This document shows, piece after piece, positions 12,058 through 22,794 of a stretch of DNA of 64,000 nt. Made by a program: the position numbers and the translations under genes. This DNA is from Gordionus sp. m RMFG-2023 (taxonomy: Eukaryota; Nematomorpha; Gordioida; Chordodea; Parachordodidae). Location: contig NC_088777.1 in NCBI RefSeq assembly GCF_954871325.1, positions 27,319,366 to 27,383,365 of the forward strand. Reading direction: 5' to 3'. The stretch's first letter is position 1, and each line of letters opens with the position of its first letter. The notes under the pieces were generated by a model. That model was not told where the DNA came from and made no database searches. It saw only the letters and a list, made by a program, of their open reading frames with translations.

Positions 12058-12560
12058 AAGCAAAATGATATTATATGGCATATTATATGAAATTAAAAGG
12101 AAATATATGTGTCTATTCAACAATACCATGAAATAAATATATATATATATATGTAACGTTTTTTTTTATAGCAAAATGATATTATATGGTATATTCTATG
12201 AAATTAAAAGGAAATATATGTGTCTATGCAACAATACCATGAAATAAATATATATATATATATGTAACGTTTTTTTTTTATATATATCAAAATTAGTATA
12301 TCAACTTAATCATAAATTCGTTGATATAATGTTTAACTTTGTTTAAAAAATTCTTAATATACCAAAATTCATTATAGATTTGAAATTAAAAGGAAATATA
12401 TGTGTCTATGCAACAATATCATGAAATAAATATATATATATATATGTAACGTTTTTTTTTATATATATCAAAATTAGTATATCAACTTAATCATAAATTC
12501 GTTGATATAATGTTTAACTTTGTTTAAAAATTCTTAATATACCAAAATTCATTATAGATT
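12058..12560 (+). repeat. Tandem repeats in the element's 3' non-coding part
   Basis: Three copies of a roughly 110-base segment (core GAAATTAAAAGGAAATATATG, then an (AT)n run and TGTAACG plus T-run) begin near 12,060, 12,172 and 12,382. A second segment of about 85 bases (core AAAATTAGTATATCAACTTA) follows the second and third copies, near 12,287 and 12,468. This looks like stepwise duplication between integrase and the 3' ORF. Confidence 0.85.
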
Positions 12561-13110
12561 CATTGATATAATGTATAAAATTGTTGATATATTTTTTTTG
12601 TTATGTTTCCCTCATTTTATTTTTGAAGAGAAATAATAGCATTATTGGCTCATAAAATGTCATAAATCTGATAACTTATGGTATAAAAAAAAATGTTATT
12701 TGGTGGTGCCCAAAATTAAATTGTCAAACAAATTTGTAAGAGAGAAAGTAATAAATCATGAAATGAATAGAAATTGGTACAAGATGATATCTTTTTGGAG
12801 AGAGAATAGAAGGGTGATGACAGTTGGAGAAAGGAACAGATAGAAATGTTTTTGAAGAATGTTATTAAAAGAATAAAAGAAGGAGTATTCAAATTTTTAA
12901 TTTTTATTTATTTTTTTTTAAATTCGCTCATTAAAGAAATTATTAATTATTTCCCGTAAATTTTAGTTAAAATTTTTTTTTAATTATAAAAATTGTAAAA
13001 GGAAAAGAGACGAAAGTACGTTATCAATATTTTTTTTATTATACCTGTTTTTTTATTAGAAAACTGGGATTCACGAATGTATATATTGGGAAAATATCAC
13101 CATTCGTGTT
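12561..13110 (+). other. AT-rich part of the Ty3/gypsy element without genes
   Basis: No reading frame of note. It is AT-rich with A and T runs and leads into the 3' ORF. Confidence 0.5.
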
Positions 13111-13128
13111 AGCATCTTCCGGGGCAGA

Positions 13129-13659
13129 GTGGATTCGGAGGGAAATCGTATACAGCCAGGATCGAGACCCGATCACAGACCCCAGAGAAATAGACAGACC
13201 ATAGAATTATTCAACGGAATGGGTCATGGATTCGAGTTACCCCAGCCCAGCCATTCGAGTTCAAGTACCGTATGGAATGTTCGCTTATGTTTCATCTGCG
13301 GAGCAAGGAGTCATTTGCAGGCTAGATGCCCCCGCGGACCCCGCCTAGGTTATACGGGATGGAATTATAGGAGAAATGTGGTACGGTCAAGAAACGAAAG
13401 GGATAATGGTGGGCGAATTCGAGAGACATATTCCGTTCGGACGGCGTTACCGGCGATAACGGGTACTGGGGGGTTACAAACATTGAGTGGAACGGCGAGA
13501 GTTGAGCAACACGTAACCCTGGAAGTGGAGCGATCAGTGGCGGTAGGACCGTCTCAGGAACAGGCACCCCTTTCAAATGATGTAGGAGAATTGTTTGGAG
13601 AATGGCCGATGGTAGATTTATCGACCGATGAGTTGGAGCAATTATTTCAAGAGTCGTAA
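13129..13659 (+). CDS. 3' zinc-knuckle ORF of the Ty3/gypsy element
   Basis: 176 residues, beginning MDSEGNRIQPGSRPDHRPQR. A single CCHC knuckle, CFICGARSHLQARC, lies at about residues 53-66. An Arg-rich middle and an acidic, hydrophobic tail follow, with LFGEWPMVDLSTDELEQLF near the end. It lies after integrase, where some LTR elements carry env, but it has no signal peptide or membrane segment, so it is not an envelope protein. The minus-strand inner element has a knuckle ORF in the same place (about 33.0-33.5 kb). This suggests an accessory gene of this lineage. A role in RNA or DNA binding is inferred from the knuckle only. Confidence 0.65.
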   Translation: MDSEGNRIQPGSRPDHRPQRNRQTIELFNGMGHGFELPQPSHSSSSTVWNVRLCFICGARSHLQARCPRGPRLGYTGWNYRRNVVRSRNERDNGGRIRETYSVRTALPAITGTGGLQTLSGTARVEQHVTLEVERSVAVGPSQEQAPLSNDVGELFGEWPMVDLSTDELEQLFQES

Positions 13660-14200
13660 GAGGAAATTTAAATTATATTTATTTTATTTTTTAAAAAAAA
13701 AAGAAACGAGAGAAGTTTAAATTATATTTAAAAAGAAACGAGATGAATGATTTTTTTTTTCGCGTAAGTTGATTTTTTTTTATGGGGGACATGTGGTAAA
13801 CATGCTTTAGTATGTGTTTTTCTTTGTTATTACTCATATTCTTTAAATCGATATTGTTTTTTTTTAATATTGTTTTTTTTAAATATTATAATTTTGTCAA
13901 TATTATTTTTCATCAATATTATTTGTGTTTATCAATATTATTTTTTTTATATTTATGTGGGTTATAAAAATCCTGAAAAAGAGGAATTTAACATTAAAAT
14001 TATATTTTTTTATTTTATTATTTATTTTTTTTTTTACAAGTTAACGACTATACGAAATATTCTAATAAAGGAAGTATAAAACCGCCTATATATTTATAAT
14101 TATAAAAAATAATAAGAAAATATTATTATATATTTTATTTTTTATCGTATCACTGTTTCTAATATCGTTTATTATTTCCATCAATTATCTATCATTAGAT
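13660..14200. other. T-rich non-coding stretch, possible 3' LTR of the plus-strand element
   Basis: After the G-rich ATGGGGGACATG at about 13,781-13,792 comes TGTGGTAAACATGC and then T-rich sequence. This would fit a polypurine tract followed by an LTR beginning TG. I found no matching copy upstream of 7,290, so the LTR is only a suggestion. A 69-codon frame at 13,870-14,079 is low-complexity and not supported as a gene. Confidence 0.35.
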
Positions 14201-15305
14201 GTTTCTTTTGCGATCATTTTGAAATTAACTGATACGTTCTATAAATCATTATTTTCTTTTACATCACTCATGATGTGTATTTCCTCTTCCGAAGATGTTA
14301 TGGGCAATCTTGATAAACAATCTGGTACCGTGTTGTGTTTACCTGCTCTATATCTTATTTAGAATACGTAAGATGAGTTTTTTTAACCTTGAAATATGGA
14401 ACAAAGGCTTTTGATCGGTGATAATTATAAATTTTGTTCTGATTAGATACTCCTGGAATTTTTTCATCAAAAATGATTGTTAAAGCTCGCGTTCGATGTT
14501 GGTAGTTTTTCAGATTTTAATAAGGATCTTAAGGCAAAAGCTAGGGTAAGTCAGGATTGAAAAAGTTTAACGTAGGAAGTTGACTGATTAAGTATTTAAT
14601 TTTTATACCATTTTTGATGTTCTATATCCCAAGTCCATTTATCTTTATTGATTACTTTATACAGTGGATATGGCAGATCTGCAAAATTGTTTAGAAAATT
14701 GGAGTAGTAGCTAGCAATGCCTAAAAAAGCGAAAAGTTTTTCTTTCGTTCGCGCTTGTCTATGATTGCTTTGATTTTGTCATCGTTGGGATGTATACCAT
14801 CTATGTCTATGTGTCAAAAATCGTATTTTCTCTTGTAAGAATAAAATTTTGTCGAAATTAGGTGTTAATCCATGTTTAATGATCTTTTCAAATACTTTCT
14901 TTATATTCTCCATGTGTATCTCATTGTTATCACCTGTAATTAATAAGTCGTTTATATAAAATATTAAATCTCCAAAAATTTGTTCAATTGTCTGTTGAAA
15001 TATAGCTGAAGACGTCTTAAGTTCAAATGGAAGTATTGTGCACCTGTAGTATCCCTTGTGCGTGGATATTTTAAGTAGATCTCTAGAGTTCTTCTGAATA
15101 GTAATTTAAGGAATGCTTGTTTAAAATCTATTTTGCTGAACTTCTCGCCTTTCGCTAATTTGGCAATTAAATCGTTGATTCTGGGTATAGGGTATTTAAA
15201 ATCTTCAAGAGCTCTGTTAACAGTATCTCTAAAATTGGCTTTGAAGACTGGTAAGTGAACTTGCCATCTTATTTCACCTCGATGATCTTGTTTTCTAGCC
15301 AAGTA
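14200..15305 (-). mobile_element. Relic of a second Ty3/gypsy lineage (RT-RNase H part)
   Basis: On the minus strand the sequence gives reverse transcriptase blocks at about 15.0-15.3 kb (YPIPRINDLIAKL, FSKIDFKQAFL), an 'LLITGDN'-type region at about 14.9 kb, and near 14.3 kb an RNase H end (GKHNTVPDCLSRLP). The wording differs from the other three Ty3/gypsy copies, so this is a separate lineage. Only part of Pol remains, with many breaks. No LTRs were seen. It appears old. Confidence 0.75.
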
Positions 15306-15547
15306 CCTAATTCTTTAATTACAATATATATATTGTAAAGTATTGTACCCTTCTCTGTGGTATAATCTTTGGCTTAGCATATGACTTTAATCATAATCTA
15401 ACTTGAGTCTTCATGAAAGGTTAGTGATGATTCGCAAGATATCAACTCGTCTTTATGATCCACGTCTATCATGCCTATAAATCTTTCAAAAATGTTTTAA
15501 CCAAGACCATCCTAACAAAGGCATCTTATTACTGTTTACGATTTACG

Positions 15548-16620
15548 CATAGGCGTAGCCAGGATTTTCATAAAGGGGGGCGGGGGGGAATTAAAAAATT
15601 ACTGGGGCTTCGCCCCCAGACCCCCTTTTGGGCTGGGCTTCGGCCCGCTGTTGCCCGGCCTTCGGCCGGATTACCTTAGTCTATATAGTCATAAAATATT
15701 TTTACAAGATAGGAGGTTAATTTTAATAAAAATATAAGCCTGGAACAAATATGAAATATATTTTTATTAGTTTATATAAAATATAATAAATTACTTGTAT
15801 ATACATTAATATAAAACACTTTTACAGACATATTTGTCAGTTAGAGAATATATTACAGTTAATATTTTAACAAATTTTACTAATCAATGCTCTTGATAAT
15901 AAATATAGCAACAATTTGCATTCAATTATTTAACGCCATCTATTTATTTAAATAAAATATTAAAAATTAATCTTCATATTATTTATTCCACAATGTCTTT
16001 AAAAGATATTTTCTGATGTCCTTATCAATATTTTATAGTTTTCTGTAAAATATATAATTTGCTATATTGGTAAAAATTACTATGATAATTGATAAAATTA
16101 GATATACTGTAAATTTACACAAAAAATATTCCACTGTTTGTATAGTACTTTAATTTTTTTATTTAATATTATTAATTTTATCAATAATTTTATAATTATA
16201 TTTTACTTTTATTAAGATAAATAAATTAAAATTACTCACTTTATAAAAAATTATATTTGATATATTATATTATTTAGTATTTTATGGATCTATTATTATT
16301 AATTATAATACATTTCACTTTTGTCTTAAGACTTATCTTATATTCCATTTTTTAAGCATTTTTGGTTCACTATATATAAATGCTTTTTCCAAAAATGTAT
16401 AAATTATGATGAATATTTTTATACAAAAATATTAACTTTTACATTCTTTCTTTCAAATTATTGTTTAAGTTATATGCATACATTTTTGGGGGTCAGGTAG
16501 TGGGGGGAGGTCTAAAGGGGATATTTATTATTAGCTTAAAATGATATTCACAAAAAGTGATAAATTTCTGAAGGGGGGGGGGAATTTCCCCTTGCCCTTC
16601 CCCTCCTGGCTACGCCTATG
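15548..16620. mobile_element. Non-autonomous hAT element with 8-bp target duplication
   Basis: The two ends are perfect 17-base inverted repeats: CATAGGCGTAGCCAGGA at 15,548-15,564 and its complement at 16,604-16,620. They are flanked by the direct 8-mer GATTTACG (15,540-15,547 and 16,621-16,628). TIR sequence and 8-bp duplication are those of hAT. The 1,073-base interior is AT-rich and holds no transposase. Just inside the left end are small GC-rich hairpin-like motifs (GGGGCTTCGCCCC, CGGCCTTCGGCCG). A 74-codon frame crossing the left end is spurious. Confidence 0.93.
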
Positions 16621-16937
16621 GATTTACGCATCCAAAATTTGATAATCCCATTCATATTCTACATTTACTAGTACTGTACCTATCAATTGTATAGTATTGA
16701 CATCCTAATCTGATAACTATATGTTGGATATATTTTTTATGCCTGTTTTTCAATTATATATTCTGGTAGAATTATAAAACTCGTACCATTATATTGAAGT
16801 TGTGACGTCGTTAATTTTGATGTTCACTGTAAATTTGAACCTCGTTTTCTACGTTATTTATGTCAATATTATTTATTGTAAAGATATGGAAAAGGTAGAA
16901 TTATAATATTTTGAAGAATAATCCAAGGGAATGACGA

Positions 16938-17270
16938 CCTTGATAAATATTATGTCTTTCATGAGTGGGCGGGTTGGGCTAAAAAAATTTAACATCAGGC
17001 GTGAAATAATTTTTTAATGTAGGAGTGAGGGGGGGAGGGGGTCGTGAATAAAACAGTAGGCCCACGTCTACCTATAACAATTTATTAATAGGTCTATAAT
17101 AAAAATATATCTTTACAATATATTTTGCCCTATTCCATCTAAAAATTTAATTCTTAACTCCATAATAAATTTAGCATGTCCTTCTTAGATATCTAGAGCC
17201 TACCCCCCACCCCCTCTCCCCATAAAATATTTGGAATCCTTCCCCTCCCACCTCATTCATGAAGACGTTG
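16938..17270. mobile_element. Possible short inverted-repeat element
   Basis: GTCTTTCATGAGTGGG near 16,952 and the complement of CCACCTCATTCATGAAGAC near 17,250-17,268 form imperfect inverted ends around about 320 bases, with G-rich sequence inside the left end and C-rich sequence inside the right end. No clear target duplication was seen, so class is unknown. Confidence 0.45.
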
Positions 17271-17274
17271 AATA

Positions 17275-19190
17275 TACTATAATGTCTTAAGATATTTAAA
17301 TTAGGTAAATGAATTCCATTGTGTTATAAATGTCTTAAAAAATTATACGCTAAAAATAAATACTTTTTTACGTTAAAAAATTTTTTGAAAACAAAATTAA
17401 AAAAAAGCGAGAAATCAGAAATTATAATTAAGGCGAGAATGAAGAAGAAAATAAGGTATAAGAAGGCATGGAAGATTATTCGATGAAAGAAATAAAACTT
17501 AAATAGTTGAAGATAACCGTGGTAACTGTAAAAAAATATATTCTCTGGGTTGATTAGTTTTTTCTTGAATCCGTTTCCCTAATTCTTTTAAAAAGCGTTG
17601 AAATTTGCTGCCATGGTAAAAAAAAAAAGGAGCAATGGTTGGGTAAAAGTAAGAAGAATTGATTGGTTAAATTATAAGAATAGGAACTAGTCAATTGAGA
17701 GGCGGGTAGTTTTAAAATTTTTAATTTTTTTGAGGTTTATTGTTATTATATACAACTATCAATAAAATATAAATATTTTTAGCATAGGCTTTATAGTCGG
17801 ATTTTCAAAACAGATTAAAAATATGTTTGAAGAAAACAGAATAAATTCAACTTTTATATTCTTGGTATTCTCATCAATGATCATAATCAATAATGTTTAT
17901 AGATATTTGTAGTCATAACTCTGATTACCGCGTTTTCAGTAAGTTTTTAAGAAAGAAAGAAGGAAAGAAAGAAAGTAAGAAAGGTTATATTTAATAATCA
18001 TTATAACTTCCTTTAATATTAATTTTATTAAGGGTTTTTTCAAAATCGTTGTTATTTTGTGCTGCTTTATAGAATTCTCAGCATTAATTTGGTATTCGTT
18101 GTCATACATTCCATATGCTAGGTAAATAAATTCGCTTAAAATATATTTAGTATATTATTTTTAGAGAATCAATTATTATGATTATAAAGAAGACTGGAAA
18201 TATAATATAAACCTTTTATAAGTATATAAGAATAATAGTACATAATTTCTATATTACAGCTTAAAAATAATAAAATTTAAATATTATAATTAGAAATTAG
18301 AAGTAATTATATTCATATTATATTATCTCTCTTCAAAATATTTTGATATAATTAAATATTTATAAATTGTTCCTTATGTCCTCAGTGATTAGTGTTTGAT
18401 ACTGCTAAGGAATAAAAATATTTAATATACTTTTATCGAATAAAAATGCATTAGTCATAATCAAATAGCTCGTTTTTTAATTTAAGAAAAAGTATCAGAC
18501 CGCTGTACTGGTTGGCTTAAACTTTAAAAATCATAACTACTAATGCATTTGATGCGGTAACAATTATTAGTGTTGTTAAAGGTTATTATTTAAAATTAAT
18601 TAGTCCAGAATTGGTGTGCTCCATTTGATATTTTTAAGATGCTCGAGTTAGGAGTGGATTTCAATTGATTAATTTTCTATAAATATATAAATAAAAATTA
18701 TATTTAAAAATATTAATTCTTAACGAGGGTCAATATTTGGCTATTTTCCCTAATTTTTGCTATATGTGTACAATTTATGATATTATCATATTTTATAATC
18801 ATGTTGTGTACCTTTTTTAAATTTTTTATATTAGTCTATATTTTAGAATAATATTAATATATCATAATACTCATCGCCTTAAATGCAGTGTTGTAATCCT
18901 AAAATTTGCGCTAGCTTGCTATTCCTCTATAAAAAATAGTAGAGAGGCACACTGGGTAAAAAATAGAACGAATTTTTGTTTTTCTAAGAATTGGAGGCCA
19001 ATTTTTTATTAAAATTGTTACATATTTTTTTTCATATAAAATACATTATATTTATATTTTTTTTTATAATAATTTTCCTTTATTTTTAATTTTCAAATAA
19101 TAAATAATATAAAGTATTTAAAAAAACGAAAATATAATATTTTATGTTTTAATATATTTAAAAATGTTTGAAAAATATATAATTATACTA
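17275..19190. other. AT-rich intergenic sequence
   Basis: No gene or recognisable element. It holds a short GAAA-type microsatellite (about 17,950-17,985) and low-complexity AT runs. Confidence 0.5.
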
Positions 19191-19199
19191 TAAAAAAAA

Positions 19200-22110
19200 G
19201 AACGGAGATGGTGTGACGCAGGGAAACAAAAATGAAAAAGGGACGTAAGTGTTGTCTAGGATAGCTCTTTGGCTAGAAGACTACCATTGAAACTGATATA
19301 ATTAGCTTTGAGAATCGCTATGGATAATCGTTGACGAAGAAAAAAACCCTCTCGATGTTCTTCTGAGAGTTTGCTGATTTGTGATCCTAAGTTTTTGAAA
19401 AATGCTAAGGCGAGTTTGCCGAAGGTGCCAAGAGTGGTTGATATGATTGGGATGAAGCAATGATCGTTCATTATTTCTGTGTATTTAGAAGTTTTAAGTT
19501 GTTCCTTCTGGTCAAGGATGTTGATGGCGTGGTTGGGTGGGGCCAAGGGGTCAATACAGGAATAGTCTCATACCAAAGGTTGGCCTCTCTTCCATGGGAT
19601 TTGAGAGATCCCGTCAGGACGTTTACCGTCAGATCTAAAAAGACCCTGTGGTTCTAGAGTGGAAGGAATTTGGGCGGATTTCAGTGCATGTTGGATGATT
19701 GTATTACATTGCTTGTGTCTGATGAATAGTCCATTGCAGGAGCGACAATGTAAACTATGTCTACCCTTCGAGTCAACTGGCGAGTCGCACCCTGAGCAGA
19801 TGTGAGGGTGAGTGATGGAACAATTTAGACAAATGCCGATGGCGTGGGTAAATTCATTGTTGGATAGTTGAAGTTGAAGATTGGTAGATGGGATGGCCTC
19901 AAGAAACTCATGTCCCGTACCATTGAGCAGGGAAGAGAATAGGGTGCGGTCGGTAGATTGCATGCTAGATAAGAGAGTTTCAACGCAGCGAGCAACCACT
20001 GGTGCATCCCAGTCTTTCTGTCTATGGGTTGTGGGGGGATGAGAATCAGCATTGATCCTTGTTTTCCAAATATCCATAGCCACGATTAAGGAAAGGTCTT
20101 CTTTAGAATTATGGGCGGTGGTTATTGTCTTTGTCAAGAGACTACTCGATATGAAAGTAGTTATTGCTAAGTCATGTGGAGATCTGATGCCGAGACCACC
20201 AAATTTGGTTGGAAGTGTTGCTTGGGCCCAAGCGGTTTCGTTGAATCTAATATTTACTATTTTTTCGGTTAAGTCCTTTATTCCTTTTTCGTAAGTTTGG
20301 AGAGGATTAGGATATTTAAAAATTGGTGTTGACCGAAGTGCGTAAAGAATCCTTGGTATAAAAAAGAAATTTTTTAGCAAAAAAAAGGACTTGTGTGATG
20401 GAAGAAGTGTAAAGATGTCCTCCAGTTTAAGGAGTATGTCGAGTGTAGAATAAAGAAAGGTGCTTATTGCCTCGTGTCCTCCTACAGGCGATCCTAGATG
20501 TGTTAATTCAACGCTTGATGTGAATTTGAAATCGTGAGTGTTGAGAGCATTAGAATTTAAATGTGAGAATTCAGATTTGCTCTGGTTAAGCGAAAGTCCA
20601 ATGGCTGTGCCCATTTCTTTGATTATGTTGACTGCTTTGGCGATTTCATTACAGGGACCACTCAAGATTCCATCATCAATATACCAAGCGTGGAGCGATA
20701 GAGTACATGAAGAGTTTATTGATTTTATCATGTCATTGATTCCAAGACTAAAGAGAAGGGATCCGAGAGGGTCACCCTGTTGGATACCCTCGACAGAAAG
20801 TATCTTATCTTTGTTGAATTGTAAGATTGTTGGTGATTGGTAGCAAGAGAAAAGAAATTTGGTGTAAGCGGGGAAATGGAAGCAAGTTGAATGTAGGAAC
20901 GTGTTGCGCGAAAGAGTGTTGTAGGCGTTAGAGAAGTCAATTTTTACTAGGGATTCGTTTTTTGGGTTATTTTCAAGGTGAATTCTTGTTAAGTGCACAA
21001 CAGCTTCACACCCACCAGGTATCCTACACCAAGTTGGTAGGGGCTTAGAATGTGTGCGGCATCGTGTTTGATTCTAGATGCGATTAATTTAGCGACCAAT
21101 CTACTGTAAGTTGAACCAATGGCGATGGGTCGAATGTCCTTGTTTGGTTTTTGGAGTGCGATGAGTCTGGCACCGAAGAGTAAGGGAGTAATAAAGCTGG
21201 GTACGTCTCCATTTAGGATTTTGTTGACTAAGTTTGTGATTTTAGTGAGAATTGAAACCTGTATACATACAGGACATTACCTCTAATGTCCTGTAAAAAA
21301 ATTGGTCTAATCCTATCCAGACCATGAGCCGAATCCCGATAAAAAGATAGGATTGCTTTCCTTACTTCTTCCTGTGTGAAGTCTGCTGCACAATGGGAGT
21401 AGGGTTGGGGCAATATTGGCATAAATGTTGTTGTGGGATGCTTTGATCGAAGCTTAATTAAGGTATCTAAATTGGATTCCGCAAGAGTGTCATTGGTTGA
21501 AATGAGTTTGAGGGCCCCTTTGATATTAAGACTGTCAATTTTCTTCGAAATCAATGAGGCTTTTTGTTGAAGTGGGGTTATTTTTTTTTTGTTTTTGGGA
21601 TGTCTGGTGATTTGGGACTCATGAAAATGAGTGTTGATGTTTAAACAGGCATCTTTTATTTGTTGAGTTAAGGATTTTTGGAGTGATATGTCAGGTATTT
21701 TGAAAGTATTGTACCCGAAGTTCAGAAATTTTAACCATTCTTCTTCATTGTTAAAATTTTGCAAAAGAGAAGATATGCAGTTGCTGAGAGATTTAGCTAC
21801 TTGTATTCTCGCTCCTTTAGGTATTCTCGTTATGATACTTGGTTTTGTGGAGTTAAGAAAAATATCTGAGAATGAGGCACCAATTACTTGGTTTAGGGGG
21901 GGATCTATGAGAGGGAGGGGAAGCGAGTAAGTGATCTGAGAAAGAGGCGTGTGTTTTGAATGCGGACACCTGTTAGAGATTGGTCCATGAACAAAAAATT
22001 CTCCATCATTTGTTAAATGTATTGGTTTCAGGCAGGATGGGCAGATTTTGCGTTCATGGGGGATGGCCATAGGTATAAAAAAAAATGCTGCCAATAATAA
22101 AGCAAAAGCG
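19200..22110 (-). mobile_element. Non-LTR retrotransposon 1 with C-terminal restriction-like endonuclease
   Basis: Single-ORF non-LTR element on the minus strand, nearly full length. It would reverse-transcribe its RNA at a nick made by its own endonuclease. From the N-terminus: a CPSC...H...RCPHS zinc finger (about 22,050), a long linker, the reverse transcriptase (FVKIDFSNAYN-like VKIDFSNAYN, EGIQQGDPLGSLLFS, AWYIDDG), a CCHC knuckle (CSGCDSPVDSKGRHSLHC near 19.8 kb) and an endonuclease block (KRPDG...W...WDxSCIDP near 19.55-19.62 kb). No AP-endonuclease domain is seen. A short 3' region of about 55 bases follows the stop at 19,256. Elements with this architecture fall outside the AP-endonuclease LINEs (R2-like group by architecture). 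Confidence 0.85.
19256..22094 (-). pseudogene. Reverse transcriptase-endonuclease ORF of non-LTR element 1
   Basis: The frame opens at 22,094 (MAAFFFIPMAIPHERK) and runs 288 codons to 21,228. Conserved sequence continues in other frames through 21,228-21,000 (ITPLLFGARLIALQKPNKD-like), so at least one frameshift lies near 21,260. The main frame then runs 20,998-19,568 with the reverse transcriptase core (YIDD), thumb and CCHC knuckle. It ends at a TGA in WD of the endonuclease block, where the related element 2 has TGG. The same frame reads on to 19,256 (FGKLALAFFKNLG, RQRLSIAILKANYISF). So a nonsense change plus about one or two frameshifts inactivate an otherwise well-kept copy of roughly 940 codons. 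Confidence 0.82.
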
Positions 22111-22790
22111 CCTGTGAGAGGTCTGTTGATTGATGAGCAAAAATAGCGAAGGAATGATGAATATGTATGTCAGAAAAATCGAGCAACGAGGGAGAAAGAT
22201 GCTCAATATGAGAGGTTTCAAATAAAAATAGGATTAATTATTAAAATAATATATTTAGAAAAACAATTATTTTTTTTTAAAGTTCAAGTTTTTAGTTCTC
22301 CATTGTTTTTAATATTTTTTTTTTTGAAATATAATAATAACTATTTAGAAAGTTATATAAATTTTAATATTTCTTTCTTTTATTCTTTTCTTCCTTCCTT
22401 CCTTTTTAAAAAATGAGATAATTTTTGGAATTAATCTTGTTGAACGCATTCGAGAATGATGTTCATTTTTTTGAAAAAAATGATGAACGACGTTCCTTTT
22501 AATTTTGACGAACTTTGAATGTGAACGCGTTCCTTTTTTTGACAATGCGTTCGTTTTTTACGTTCGTTCATTTTAGAAAATCTTCTATTTAGAAACTCTT
22601 CTTATTTTTATTCATTTGAAAATAAAAAATATTAATCGAAATTTTTTAATCAGCTGTTACCTTTATCACATTTGATTTTTTAACCAGCCACTTTTTCTAT
22701 CTTATAGTATAGTTCATTAATTTGAATATTATTAATTATAGATTAGTGTAGGCATGGATGTTGTTATTTCGTGATGATCTAATTCTGACC
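22111..22790. other. AT-rich stretch with ACGTTC-type inverted motifs
   Basis: Around 22,440-22,570 the motifs GAACGCATTC, GAACGACGTTCC, GAACGCGTTCC, GCGTTCG and ACGTTCGTTCA follow each other in both orientations. This resembles the ends of non-autonomous DNA elements, but no target duplication was identified. A similar AACGCG-rich stretch occurs near 40,610-40,710. The first part (22,111-22,220) may be the 5' leader of non-LTR element 1. Confidence 0.4.
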
Positions 22791-22794
22791 AAAT

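Larger units (their letters stand above)
7290..13800 (+). mobile_element. Ty3/gypsy-type LTR element, plus strand (broken)
   Basis: Parts in order: a Gag-position ORF with a membrane segment and four zinc knuckles (about 7.29-8.07 kb); a Pol region with protease, reverse transcriptase, RNase H and integrase (about 8.2-12.0 kb); a non-coding stretch with tandem repeats; a separate zinc-knuckle ORF (about 13.1-13.7 kb); and a G-rich tract near 13,780-13,790 that could be the polypurine tract. I could not recognise a pair of LTRs, so the outer limits are approximate. The copy is broken in a few places. Domain order (RNase H before integrase) and the YMDD reverse transcriptase place it in Ty3/gypsy, near the two minus-strand elements at 26.5-39.9 kb. 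Confidence 0.88.

Noticed and set aside
13129-13659. Envelope gene of an errantivirus-like element
   Set aside because: The ORF sits in the env position but has a zinc knuckle and lacks a signal peptide, fusion peptide or membrane anchor.
13870-14079. Small hydrophobic protein rich in Phe, Ile and Tyr
   Set aside because: The sequence is low-complexity T-rich DNA; the hydrophobicity follows from base composition.
15455-15679. 74-codon plus-strand frame ending in GLRPQTPFWAGLRPAV
   Set aside because: It crosses the left end of the non-autonomous hAT element and its GC-rich subterminal motifs; similar peptides are common artefacts of such repeats.
20052-20843. Plus-strand frames of 80 and 101 codons opposite non-LTR element 1
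   Set aside because: They are shadows of the minus-strand reverse transcriptase frame, which has the recognisable motifs.
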